Assembly (NCBI GenBank): GCA_043769985.1
Contig: JAYVIV010000035.1
Location: forward strand, 46,687 to 110,686
Direction of reading: 5' to 3'
DNA from: Arcicella sp043769985
GTDB lineage: Bacteria > Bacteroidota > Bacteroidia > Cytophagales > Spirosomataceae
DNA length: 64,000 bases
Under the pieces are notes generated by a model. The model saw nothing but the letters and a program-made list of their open reading frames with translations, did not search any database and had not been told where the DNA came from. This document shows positions 1 through 7,320 of this stretch, piece by piece; the first letter of the stretch is position 1; each line of letters opens with the position of its first letter. Position numbers and translations under genes: made by a program.

Positions 1-379
1 CGGATACTGAAGAAAGAAAATCGTAAACTTCTTTATTTTTATCAACCGCAACCGAAAGGTCGGTTTTTGATTCAATTTTTGCCTCAATCAAGTGGTCGCA
101 ATGAACCGTTGAAGGAACTGCTACTTTCGGACGACCAGCCTGCATAAACTGTAGTAGAGCCATTTGAGCCGTGGCATCTTGCATTGCCACTCGGTCTGGA
201 GCGAAATCTACGTAGGAATTTCCTCTCTCGAAAGTTGTGCTTGGATTTCCTTCCCATAAGTGAGAATACAGAATTTTTTCAGTTAAGGTAAGCGGTCTGC
301 CGACTAATTTACGAGCTTCTTCAATGCGTGAGGGCATTTTTTCGTAAACTGCTTTAATCATTTCTAAGTCAAAAGCCAT
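1..379 (-). CDS. Aconitate hydratase, N-terminal part (partial)
   Basis: Only the first 126 codons lie in the window; the gene continues past position 1. It begins at an ATG at 379 and reads MAFDLEMIKAVYEKMPSRIE. It later contains DRVAMQDATAQMALLQFMQAG and VPSTVHCDHLIEAK, which are the conserved N-terminal segments of mitochondrial-type aconitase. The family interconverts citrate and isocitrate in the TCA cycle in the cytoplasm. The [4Fe-4S] cysteines lie outside the window. A TATTTTTG promoter element sits about 115 bases upstream. Identification rests on well-conserved words. Confidence 0.9.
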   Translation of the reverse strand, partial: MAFDLEMIKAVYEKMPSRIEEARKLVGRPLTLTEKILYSHLWEGNPSTTFERGNSYVDFAPDRVAMQDATAQMALLQFMQAGRPKVAVPSTVHCDHLIEAKIESKTDLSVAVDKNKEVYDFLSSVS

Positions 380-493
380 GATATGTTTTTATTAGTTATT
401 AGTTTTATTTTAGGTATAAGGTATGAGGTAGTAAGTATGAGGTAAAATTGTTCCAAATACTTTCTACGCAATACTTTAACCTTTTTAATATTG

Positions 494-501
494 CAAAAAT
501 A
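494..501 (-). promoter_or_regulatory. Promoter -7 element for aconitase
   Basis: On the minus strand this reads TATTTTTG, an exact match to the Bacteroidota -7 consensus TAnnTTTG. It lies about 115 bases upstream of the aconitase ATG, which gives a leader of about 105 bases. No clear TTTG -33 partner was located. Confidence 0.5.
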
Positions 502-777
502 AGAATGAAATGATAAACTTGTAGAATTATGTTGGTAAATAAAAATTGTAATAGATAATCTTGGAAGGGTTCTAAAAAAATTATTTTGGATTGAATTTTC
601 AGAAGAGTGTTTGGTTGTAAAAATTCTATTTGTTTGTTTATCAAACTGAAAATTACTTGATGAAAACTTTTCAAGATTAAAATATGAAAAAATAAAGATA
701 ATAGATAATTAATCTGATTTTATTTTAAAGATTACCAAGTCTTTATCCTCAAAATGGGAGATTTCAATTTTGAAGGT

Positions 778-785
778 TAATTTTG
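778..785 (+). promoter_or_regulatory. Promoter -7 element for the J-domain gene
   Basis: TAATTTTG matches TAnnTTTG exactly and lies 25 bases upstream of the ATG at 811. The predicted leader is only about 18 bases long. Confidence 0.55.
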
Positions 786-810
786 TAAAAAATTACAATT
801 ACAAAATTTA

Positions 811-1245
811 ATGAAAAAAATAACTTCGTACAGAGCATTATTTGGAGCAACAAAAACAACCGAACTTGCTGAATTAAAGACTACTTACAGAAATTTGATT
901 AAGGAATGGCATCCTGATAAAATTGTAAATGATGAGGAACGTAAAGCGGAAGCGGCACTAAAAAGTAAGGCAATTATTGAGGCTTATGATTTATTGGTTA
1001 GCATTGCCCCCGAAACGCACGCTCTAAATGCCGAAGAATACACTCGCATCACAACAACGTTGAATATTGAAGATTTCGATTATAAGGAAGAGAAATTGAA
1101 AATCATTTTTCAAGATAATGTGGTTTATGAATATTTCGGTGTACCTAAAAATACTTACGTCAAATTTGTGAACGCTCCTTCAATTGCACGTTTCGCTAAA
1201 CGACACATTTTCCATTCGTTTACCTTTCGGAATGTAAGTAAATAG
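811..1245 (+). CDS. J-domain protein with C-terminal KTSC domain
   Basis: The 144-residue product starts with a J-domain: helix II-like residues 18-33 are followed by HPDK at 34-37, the motif that stimulates Hsp70 ATPase. Residues about 103-139 (YEYFGVPKNTYVKF and onward) look like a KTSC domain, a short fold often fused to nuclease or chaperone modules. There is no zinc-finger or glycine-rich region as in true DnaJ, so this is not the main co-chaperone. Its role is unknown; recruiting DnaK to a specific partner is inference. It stands alone between a divergent aconitase gene and convergent mqo. Confidence 0.8.
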   Translation: MKKITSYRALFGATKTTELAELKTTYRNLIKEWHPDKIVNDEERKAEAALKSKAIIEAYDLLVSIAPETHALNAEEYTRITTTLNIEDFDYKEEKLKIIFQDNVVYEYFGVPKNTYVKFVNAPSIARFAKRHIFHSFTFRNVSK

Positions 1246-1262
1246 AATTTGATTAATTGATA

Positions 1263-1298
1263 AGAAACAGGCTCAAAATTGATTTTGAGCCTGTTTCT
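1263..1298. terminator. Bidirectional terminator between the J-domain gene and mqo
   Basis: A perfect 17-bp stem (1263-1279 with 1282-1298) has a two-base apex. It is centred on the 60-base gap between convergent genes. A-rich and T-rich edges allow it to act on both strands. Confidence 0.8.
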
Positions 1299-1305
1299 GT
1301 TTGAA

Positions 1306-2802
1306 TTACGCCCCCAAAACCCCAAAGGTAAAATCTCGAACTCGTTTCGTTAACTCCTCATCATCTTTCAAAGATTTACCGTAAGAAGGTATCATTTCTG
1401 CTAATTTATCTTTCCATTCTTTTGATTTCATCAGCTCTGGAAAACATTCTTCCATCACTTCCAACATCACAACCACTGAAGTTGAAGCACCTGGGGAAGC
1501 TCCCAACAGAGCCGCAATTGTTCCATCTTTGGCAGTTACTACTTCCGTCCCGAATTCTAAAACGCCTCCCTCCTTTTCGTCTTTGCGAATTACTTGTACA
1601 CGTTGCCCTGCCACGGCGAGTTCCCAATCTTCGTCTTTGGCGGTGGGAATAAATTCACGCAAAACATCCACTTTTTCTTCCTGCGAAAGCATTACTTGCT
1701 GAATGAGATATTTTGTTAGAGCCAAATTATGAATACCGACATTCAACATCGGTAAAATGTTATCAAAAGAAATCGAAGCGGGTAAATCTAAATACGAACC
1801 TTCCTTCAAAAACTTCGTAGAAAAGCCCGCAAACGGTCCAAAAAGCAATTCCTTTTTTCCATTAATCATTCGAGAATCTAAATGAGGTACTGACATGGGG
1901 GGCGTTCCAAGTTTGGCTTTTCCATAGACTTTTGCCCCATGTTGAGCAATTACTTCCTCATTTTTACACACTAACCATTGCCCGCTGACGGGGAAACCCC
2001 CATATCCATCAGCTTCGGGAATGTCCGATTTTTCCAGTAATCTTAATGAACCTCCCCCAGCACCAATAAAAACAAATTGGGATGTCACGTGTCTTTCTTC
2101 GCCCGTTAATCTGTCTTCAACTCGCAATTTCCAAGTTTTATCTTCTTGTTGTTCAAGGGTTTCAACTTCGTGATTCAAAAAAACATCTACTTCAAATTTA
2201 TCCTTTAAATGTTTGCAAAGGCTACGAGTCAAAGTGCCAAAATTCAAATCAGTTCCGTGATTTGTAAAAGTTACTGCAATGGATTCTTGTGGATTTCGAC
2301 CATCCAACATTAACGGAATCCATGATTTAATCTTTTCAAAATCATTGGAGAATTCCATCCCTTCAAATAAATGACACTTTTGAAGGGCATCGAAACGCTT
2401 TCTGAGATAGTCAACATCCTCTGTGCCTTCGACGAAACTCATGTGGGGAACTCGATTGATAAACTCATCTGGAGATCCGAAATAGCCATGTCCAACCAAA
2501 TAAGCCCAAAATTGTTTAGAGATTTCAAAGGCTTCAATGATTTTGACTGCTTTGGAAATATTAACCGTTCCATCTTCTTCGAGAGGCGTATAATTGAGTT
2601 CGCACAAGGCAGAATGTCCCGTTCCTGCATTATTCCAAGCATCCGTACTTTCTCCTGCAATGCGGTCGAGGCGTTCATAAATATCAATTCTGATGTCTGG
2701 ATTGAGTTCTTTGAGCATTACAGCCAAAGTAACAGACATTACGCCCGCTCCAATTAAAATTACATCACAATCCGTTGAGGTGTTTGCATTAACGATATTC
2801 AT
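1306..2802 (-). CDS. mqo: Malate:quinone oxidoreductase
   Basis: This 498-residue FAD-dependent membrane-associated enzyme oxidises malate to oxaloacetate and passes electrons to quinone in the TCA cycle and respiratory chain. The N-terminus has the dinucleotide-binding motif LIGAGVMSVTLAVML (about 16-30). It is followed by the family signature ERLDRIAGESTDAWNNAGTG, and it has PHLDSRMINGKKELLFGPFA in the middle and LLGASPGASTSVV near the C-terminus. Length is typical. It stands alone. Immediately upstream is the palindromic element at 2825-3016, so its promoter must lie in or beyond that element. Confidence 0.96.
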   Translation of the reverse strand: MNIVNANTSTDCDVILIGAGVMSVTLAVMLKELNPDIRIDIYERLDRIAGESTDAWNNAGTGHSALCELNYTPLEEDGTVNISKAVKIIEAFEISKQFWAYLVGHGYFGSPDEFINRVPHMSFVEGTEDVDYLRKRFDALQKCHLFEGMEFSNDFEKIKSWIPLMLDGRNPQESIAVTFTNHGTDLNFGTLTRSLCKHLKDKFEVDVFLNHEVETLEQQEDKTWKLRVEDRLTGEERHVTSQFVFIGAGGGSLRLLEKSDIPEADGYGGFPVSGQWLVCKNEEVIAQHGAKVYGKAKLGTPPMSVPHLDSRMINGKKELLFGPFAGFSTKFLKEGSYLDLPASISFDNILPMLNVGIHNLALTKYLIQQVMLSQEEKVDVLREFIPTAKDEDWELAVAGQRVQVIRKDEKEGGVLEFGTEVVTAKDGTIAALLGASPGASTSVVVMLEVMEECFPELMKSKEWKDKLAEMIPSYGKSLKDDEELTKRVRDFTFGVLGA

Positions 2803-2824
2803 TTTTTTGAATTTAATATTATTT

Positions 2825-3016
2825 CGGAAGTATATACTTATTGACGCAAATCGAAAATTTATGATTGGGCAATACTTTAGTCACCTTTATTATCACTAAC
2901 CCCATGCCTTCAGGCTGGGGATATGTCGATTCCCCAGCCTAAAGGCATGGAGTTAGTGATAGAAAAATGTGCTAAAGCCTTGGAAATAATTTTGCGTCAA
3001 TAAGTATATAGTTCCG
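2825..3016. repeat. Nested palindromic element (MITE-like)
   Basis: The outer arms 2825-2850 and 2991-3016 are inverted repeats of 26 bases with one mismatch; the core word is TATATACTTATTGACGCAAA. Inside them, 2891-2921 and 2931-2961 form a 31-bp stem with two mismatches around a nine-base loop. No ORF is present. The nested design suggests a small non-autonomous mobile or REP-like element; no target duplication was recognised. It lies between mqo and the TIM-barrel gene. Confidence 0.7.
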
Positions 3017-3033
3017 TTTTATTTTACACTTCC

Positions 3034-4050
3034 TTACACCAAAATATTCTTTGTGTATTCCACACATTTCGCCACTTCTTTCACCGCATCAGAACCATCT
3101 GGGACGTCATATTCTAACTCAATTGTTGCTGGGAATTTATATTTTTTCTTTTTAATTAATGCTAAGATTTCTTTAATTGGCGTGTCTCCCTGACCCCAAG
3201 ATAGGTTTTGTTTACCATCAGCCGTACGGTCTTTGATGTGCATACTTGTAATTCTGTCGTGTTTAGCTTCAATCAAGGCATACAAAGATTCCTTCGTATT
3301 TTTCCCTCCAACGGCAATGTAATGACCACAATCAAGGTTCATTGAATTATAAGGCGACTGATCCAATGCTACATCCCAAAGGGTATCAGTCGCTTGTAAA
3401 TGAGCGTGATAGCCAATATAAACTTTGTGCTTTGCCCCTAAATTGCCTAATCTTTGTGTTTGTTTTGCATCAGTCGGCAATTCTAACGTTACCGAGTTTG
3501 CACCCAAAGCCTTTGCTGCCTTTAACGCATATTCAACTTCTGCATCTGAATTATTTGGCCCCATAGCATTAGGTTTAAAAGCGTAAATACTCACCCCTGC
3601 ATCATTAAATTTCTTCCGAACTTCTTTGAATTTATCCATTGAAACTGTTGCTCGCCACTCGGCAACTTTCTTATTATACTCAACCATTTGGACTTTTTGC
3701 TCATCCGTCCAAGGTGTTCTCTGAGGTTGTCCTCCTTTTGGCGGTATCACTGGCATTTTAATTGGGCTTACAGGTTTTCCTGCAAAAGTTTCCGCAGGGT
3801 CACCCATCATTTCAATGGCACTTACGTTGGCATCAATACAGAACTTCAATAATTGGTCAATATCATGCGGCATACTTCTGAAAGAGTAAGTAATTGCCCC
3901 AATTTGGACACCGCCAAACTTTGAATTGGGTTTATTGAGACTCAAAATGCTTGAATTATTCGCAAAAAGCGAATCTTTACTTAACATTAATCCGAGAGTC
4001 GTTATGGGAATTATGGACATAAAACCACGACGAGAAATTTCATTTTTCAT
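3034..4050 (-). CDS. Sugar phosphate isomerase/epimerase-like TIM-barrel protein, secreted
   Basis: The 338-residue protein has a Tat-like leader (SRRGFM at 6-11 followed by a hydrophobic stretch), so it is probably periplasmic. The body is an AP-endonuclease-2/xylose-isomerase-like TIM barrel. Likely metal-ligand strands are VTLELPTD, YIGYHAHL, MNLDCGHY, MHIKDR and ATIELEYD. Such exported family members act on inositols, keto-sugars or glycoside derivatives in Bacteroidota. The substrate cannot be told here and no sugar operon surrounds it. It has a Pro-rich insertion near residues 95-115. Confidence 0.82.
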   Translation of the reverse strand: MKNEISRRGFMSIIPITTLGLMLSKDSLFANNSSILSLNKPNSKFGGVQIGAITYSFRSMPHDIDQLLKFCIDANVSAIEMMGDPAETFAGKPVSPIKMPVIPPKGGQPQRTPWTDEQKVQMVEYNKKVAEWRATVSMDKFKEVRKKFNDAGVSIYAFKPNAMGPNNSDAEVEYALKAAKALGANSVTLELPTDAKQTQRLGNLGAKHKVYIGYHAHLQATDTLWDVALDQSPYNSMNLDCGHYIAVGGKNTKESLYALIEAKHDRITSMHIKDRTADGKQNLSWGQGDTPIKEILALIKKKKYKFPATIELEYDVPDGSDAVKEVAKCVEYTKNILV

Positions 4051-4211
4051 CCTATATTTTGTTTAGTTGATAGACTCGAAAGAATACGATATTAGTACTA
4101 AAAGTCCGATAAATATTAAAATATACTTGTTAAAATGGATGATATTCGACCACAAAGGTTTTTGATTCGATTGATGGGCTTTTTTACAGGTTTTCTATGA
4201 CCTAAAAGTAT

Positions 4212-4219
4212 TACCTTTG
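4212..4219 (+). promoter_or_regulatory. Promoter -7 element for the helicase gene; decides its start
   Basis: TACCTTTG matches TAnnTTTG. An in-frame TTG at 4217 overlaps this box and would precede the predicted transcript start, so the ATG at 4244 is the sensible start codon. Confidence 0.6.
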
Positions 4220-4243
4220 CATCAAAAATTGACCAATAATTTA

Positions 4244-5377
4244 ATGACATTTCAATCGCTCGGTTTATCAGAATCAATCTTAAAAGCTGTTTCAGAACAG
4301 CAATACAAAGATCCTTACCCCATTCAAATTCAAGCAATTCCTGCCATTTTGGAAGGCAAAAGTGTTTTGGGGATTGCTCAAACGGGTTCTGGAAAAACTG
4401 CCAGTTTTGTATTACCAATTTTAGAATTTTTTCAGCGTAAAAAGTCCGCCAGAAACCTCCATTTGAAGGTTTTAATACTCGTACCTACTCGTGAATTGGC
4501 AGGTCAAATTGGCGAGGTCATTGCAGGATTCAGTAAGTATTTAACGATTCCAGTAAAACACAATGCGGTTTTTGGGGGCGTTACGCTCAACCAACAAATG
4601 ATGACTTTGAAGAATACCGAAATCTTAGTGGCAACTCCTGGGCGTTTATTGGAATTGGTTTCAACACAATCCGTCAATCTTTCTAAAATTGAAATATTAG
4701 TGCTGGATGAAGCCGACAAAATGTTGGATTTGAATTTTCAGGAAGAAGTGAATCAGCTCTTTGCCCTGTTACCTCCAAAACGCCAAAATATTCTGTTTTC
4801 AGCCACTTTAGACACGGAAAGTAAACTCATTCAAGAGGTGCTTTTGTGTGACCCTATCCGTATTGAAGTTGAGGCAGAGCAGAAAAACACAGATTTAATC
4901 AAGCAATCTGCTTATCGAGTTTCGCCCGAAAAGAAAGGACCTTTATTGCGTTATTTAATTAAAAATAAAGAAATGAAACAGGTTTTAGTTTTCGTTTCAT
5001 CCGTAAGAACTGCTGATAATTTAACCGATAAACTAAAGAAAAATGGCATTGAAGCAATGGCAATTCACAGCAAAAAAAGCCAAAGTGCCAGAACGGAAGC
5101 CTTAAATCGCTTCAAAAAAGGCAAAACCAACGTTTTAGTTGCCACCGATTTGGCTTCAAGAGGAATTGACATTCAGTTTTTACCTTTTGTGATCAATTAT
5201 GAATTACCCCGTTCTCCCAAAGATTATGTTCACCGCATCGGGCGAACAGGACGAGCGGAAGCATCGGGAGAAGCCATTTCATTGATTGTTCCAGAGGAAG
5301 AACATCATTTTAAAATTATTCAAAAGAAGATGGGAAAGGTAGTGCAAATGATTGATTCTGAAGGGTTTGTTTTATGA
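4244..5377 (+). CDS. DEAD-box ATP-dependent RNA helicase (RhlE-like)
   Basis: This 377-residue helicase has the whole DEAD-box motif series: a Q-motif region (TFQSLGLSESILKAV, PIQIQAIP), motif I AQTGSGKT, Ia PTRELAGQI, II DEAD, III SAT and VI HRIGRTGR. It lacks a C-terminal RNA-binding extension, so it is a minimal helicase core. The family unwinds RNA during ribosome assembly, decay or cold adaptation. The start at 4244 was chosen because the upstream in-frame TTG at 4217 lies in the promoter box. Its stop overlaps the next ATG by four bases (ATGA), so the MFS gene is probably co-translated. Confidence 0.93.
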   Translation: MTFQSLGLSESILKAVSEQQYKDPYPIQIQAIPAILEGKSVLGIAQTGSGKTASFVLPILEFFQRKKSARNLHLKVLILVPTRELAGQIGEVIAGFSKYLTIPVKHNAVFGGVTLNQQMMTLKNTEILVATPGRLLELVSTQSVNLSKIEILVLDEADKMLDLNFQEEVNQLFALLPPKRQNILFSATLDTESKLIQEVLLCDPIRIEVEAEQKNTDLIKQSAYRVSPEKKGPLLRYLIKNKEMKQVLVFVSSVRTADNLTDKLKKNGIEAMAIHSKKSQSARTEALNRFKKGKTNVLVATDLASRGIDIQFLPFVINYELPRSPKDYVHRIGRTGRAEASGEAISLIVPEEEHHFKIIQKKMGKVVQMIDSEGFVL

Positions 5378-6558
5378 AAAAAGTCCTACCTGTCATCGTT
5401 ATCTCGCAGTTTTTCTGTACGTCTCTGTGGTTTGCGGGCAATGCCATTTTACCTGATTTAACTAAGCATTTTCACCTCCAAAACGAAAGTCTTGCTCACT
5501 TCACCAGTGCTGTTCAGTTTGGATTTATCACGGGTACTTTCACATTTTCCCTCTTAGGTATCGTGGATAGATTTGTGGCTACTCGCATCTTTTTCGCCTG
5601 CTCAGTGTTAGCAGCTTTTTGTAATATTAGTATCGTATTTTCAGACACCAACGAAGTCGTTTTACTCGTTTCACGCTTTCTGACAGGGTTTTTCTTAGCG
5701 GGCATTTATCCAGTAGGAATGAAAATTGCTTCCGACCATTACCAAAAAGGATTAGGAAAATCCTTGGGATTATTAGTTGGTGCTTTGGTTTTAGGCACGG
5801 CTTTCCCGCATTTTCTAAAGGGCTTTAATACAAACTATTCTTGGAAATTTGTGATTTACACCACCACAAGTCTTTCAGTTTTGGGGGGATTAATGATGTT
5901 ACTTTTCGTGCCAAAAGGAGAATTTTCAACGGTTGGTAAAAAGATAGATTTCAGAGCCATTTCAAGAGGGTTTAGTATTAGAAGCTTCAGAAAACCTGCC
6001 TTAGGCTATTTTGGTCACATGTGGGAGTTATACACTTTTTGGGCATTTCTACCCGCTTTAATTTTGACCTATAAAACCAAACATAATTTAACTGAAATCA
6101 ACATTTCACAGTGGGCATTCTTTATAATTGCTTCAGGTTCAGTGGCTTGTGTGATTAGCGGTTATCTTTCTCAATATTTTGGTACGAAAAAAGTAGCGGT
6201 TTATGCCTTGTTTTTATCAACTTGTTGTTGCCTCACCTCTCCCCTATTTCTTACCTACGCAAACGAATATATATTGTTTTTCTTCCTGCTTGTTTGGGGA
6301 ATGGTCGTGATAGCAGATTCACCTTTATTCTCAACACTAATTGCACAAAATGCTCCTATTGAAAGCAAAGGCACTTTATTGACAATCACAAACTGCATTG
6401 GTTTTTCGTTAACTATTGTCAGTATTCAGTTGTTTGGTAGATTAATGGAGGTTACAAATGATGAGTATTTGTTTGTATTTCTCTCTATTGGGCCAATACT
6501 CGGACTTGTAGCAATGTTTGGAAAACAAAATAGAAATGTAAGAGAGGATAATATTTAA
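5374..6558 (+). CDS. MFS transporter
   Basis: The 394-residue protein has about twelve hydrophobic segments and a major-facilitator layout, with a loop of charged residues between TM2 and TM3 (GIVDRFVATRIF) and a basic middle loop around residue 190. It is an inner-membrane secondary transporter. The substrate is not recognisable, and co-transcription with a helicase gives no clue. Translation is coupled to the helicase gene by an ATGA overlap. Confidence 0.85.
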   Translation: MKKVLPVIVISQFFCTSLWFAGNAILPDLTKHFHLQNESLAHFTSAVQFGFITGTFTFSLLGIVDRFVATRIFFACSVLAAFCNISIVFSDTNEVVLLVSRFLTGFFLAGIYPVGMKIASDHYQKGLGKSLGLLVGALVLGTAFPHFLKGFNTNYSWKFVIYTTTSLSVLGGLMMLLFVPKGEFSTVGKKIDFRAISRGFSIRSFRKPALGYFGHMWELYTFWAFLPALILTYKTKHNLTEINISQWAFFIIASGSVACVISGYLSQYFGTKKVAVYALFLSTCCCLTSPLFLTYANEYILFFFLLVWGMVVIADSPLFSTLIAQNAPIESKGTLLTITNCIGFSLTIVSIQLFGRLMEVTNDEYLFVFLSIGPILGLVAMFGKQNRNVREDNI

Positions 6559-6607
6559 TTTTCATTTTTTATATTTATGAACTTTCTCTAATTTTAAGTT
6601 AATTGTT

Positions 6608-6684
6608 TGATAATCAGTTAGTTATTTTCCTAATATCGAACCGAAGCGTCGGACGCATCGAAATACGAACAACTACTTATAAAC
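6608..6684. repeat. 77-bp dispersed repeat, copy A
   Basis: The reverse complement matches 21343-21419 over 77 bases with about three mismatches. It contains the small hairpin CCGAAGCGTCGG (4-bp stem, 4-base loop) at 6641-6652. It is non-coding and lies between the convergent MFS and gldH genes. Confidence 0.85.
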
Positions 6685-6691
6685 ATGATTG

Positions 6692-7162
6692 TTAATTATT
6701 TTTCTCAATCGAAAAACCTGCACTCACAATATCCAACAAAGGATTTTGACGCATATATTGACTAATCTTTATTTTATATTTCCCTTTCATCGGGAATTTA
6801 AAATTCTTGAAAGCCAGCACTTTGTGGTCATAAATATCACCTAATCCCTCTCCCGAAGGCTTCCCTGTCACTTGATCAAAAAGAATAATTTCGTCTAAAT
6901 GTTGATGAATTATTTTGCCATTGGATGCAGTCAAATAATGCGTTAGATAAAGATTGTGGTACAAATAATTTCTGTTATTTCTCACGTTATAGAAGACATT
7001 ATAAGTTGCATCAATATCAGTTACATCAAACGTAAATGAAGGCGAATCATTTATAAACCATTTGGCATCTGGAACGTCATAATTATCCTTCAAAATCGTA
7101 TTGGTATCGCACGATGAAAAAATAATTAGAGAGAGAAATAAAAGAGAAATTGAACGAGTCAT
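6692..7162 (-). CDS. gldH: Gliding motility lipoprotein GldH
   Basis: A start at 7162 gives a 156-residue lipoprotein with a clean signal peptide (MTRSISLLFLSLIIFSSC), with Cys18 as the lipidation site. An ORF start further upstream at 7225 would add a non-signal extension. The body (WFINDSPSFTFDVTDIDATYN, NLYLTHYL, GEGLGDIYDHKVLAFKNFKF, ISQYMRQNPLLDIVSAGFSIE) is typical of GldH, a lipoprotein needed for gliding in Flavobacterium johnsoniae and widespread in Bacteroidota. It lies directly downstream of the PSP1/RicT gene, an arrangement I recall from other Bacteroidota. The spacer carries an inverted repeat at 7221-7307. Confidence 0.9.
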   Translation of the reverse strand: MTRSISLLFLSLIIFSSCDTNTILKDNYDVPDAKWFINDSPSFTFDVTDIDATYNVFYNVRNNRNYLYHNLYLTHYLTASNGKIIHQHLDEIILFDQVTGKPSGEGLGDIYDHKVLAFKNFKFPMKGKYKIKISQYMRQNPLLDIVSAGFSIEKNN

Positions 7163-7220
7163 TATTTTTATTCTATTATAGTTAAAACAAAAATAATTTT
7201 CAATCGGGCGGCGTTCCGCT

Positions 7221-7307
7221 TTCAATGTTCAATATTCAATATTCAAGAAAAAATTGTGAGCGAAACTTTTCTACTTGAACATTGAACATTGTGCATTGGG
7301 TATTGAA
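7221..7307. repeat. Inverted quasi-repeat between ricT and gldH
   Basis: The left arm 7221-7247 is made of TTCAATATTCAA-type words and the right arm 7274-7307 of the complementary TTGAACATTGAA words. Pairing is imperfect and the spacer is about 26 bases. It is one of several such word-repeat pairs in the window. It could fold in the ricT-gldH transcript. Confidence 0.6.
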
Positions 7308-7320
7308 AATTAAAAAAATA

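Larger units (their letters stand above)
380..810. other. Intergenic region, 431 bases, divergent promoters
   Basis: This AT-rich stretch separates the divergent aconitase and J-domain genes. It carries a promoter element for each side (494-501 minus, 778-785 plus) and a low-complexity patch near 390-445 built from words such as ttattag and ggtatgaggta. Similar words recur near 58320. A minus-strand open frame covering 405-674 is rich in Phe, Leu and Ile, ends inside the repeat patch and looks like chance. Confidence 0.6.

Noticed and set aside
405..674. 89-codon minus-strand frame in the aconitase/J-domain gap
   Set aside because: Very AT-rich, composition dominated by Phe, Leu and Ile, ends inside a word repeat, overlaps the aconitase promoter, and resembles no family.
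2371..2757. 128-codon plus-strand frame inside mqo
   Set aside because: Antisense to a fully conserved mqo; no family resemblance.
4217..4243. TTG start for the DEAD-box helicase
   Set aside because: Overlaps the TACCTTTG promoter box and would lie upstream of the transcript start; ATG 4244 fits the family N-terminus.
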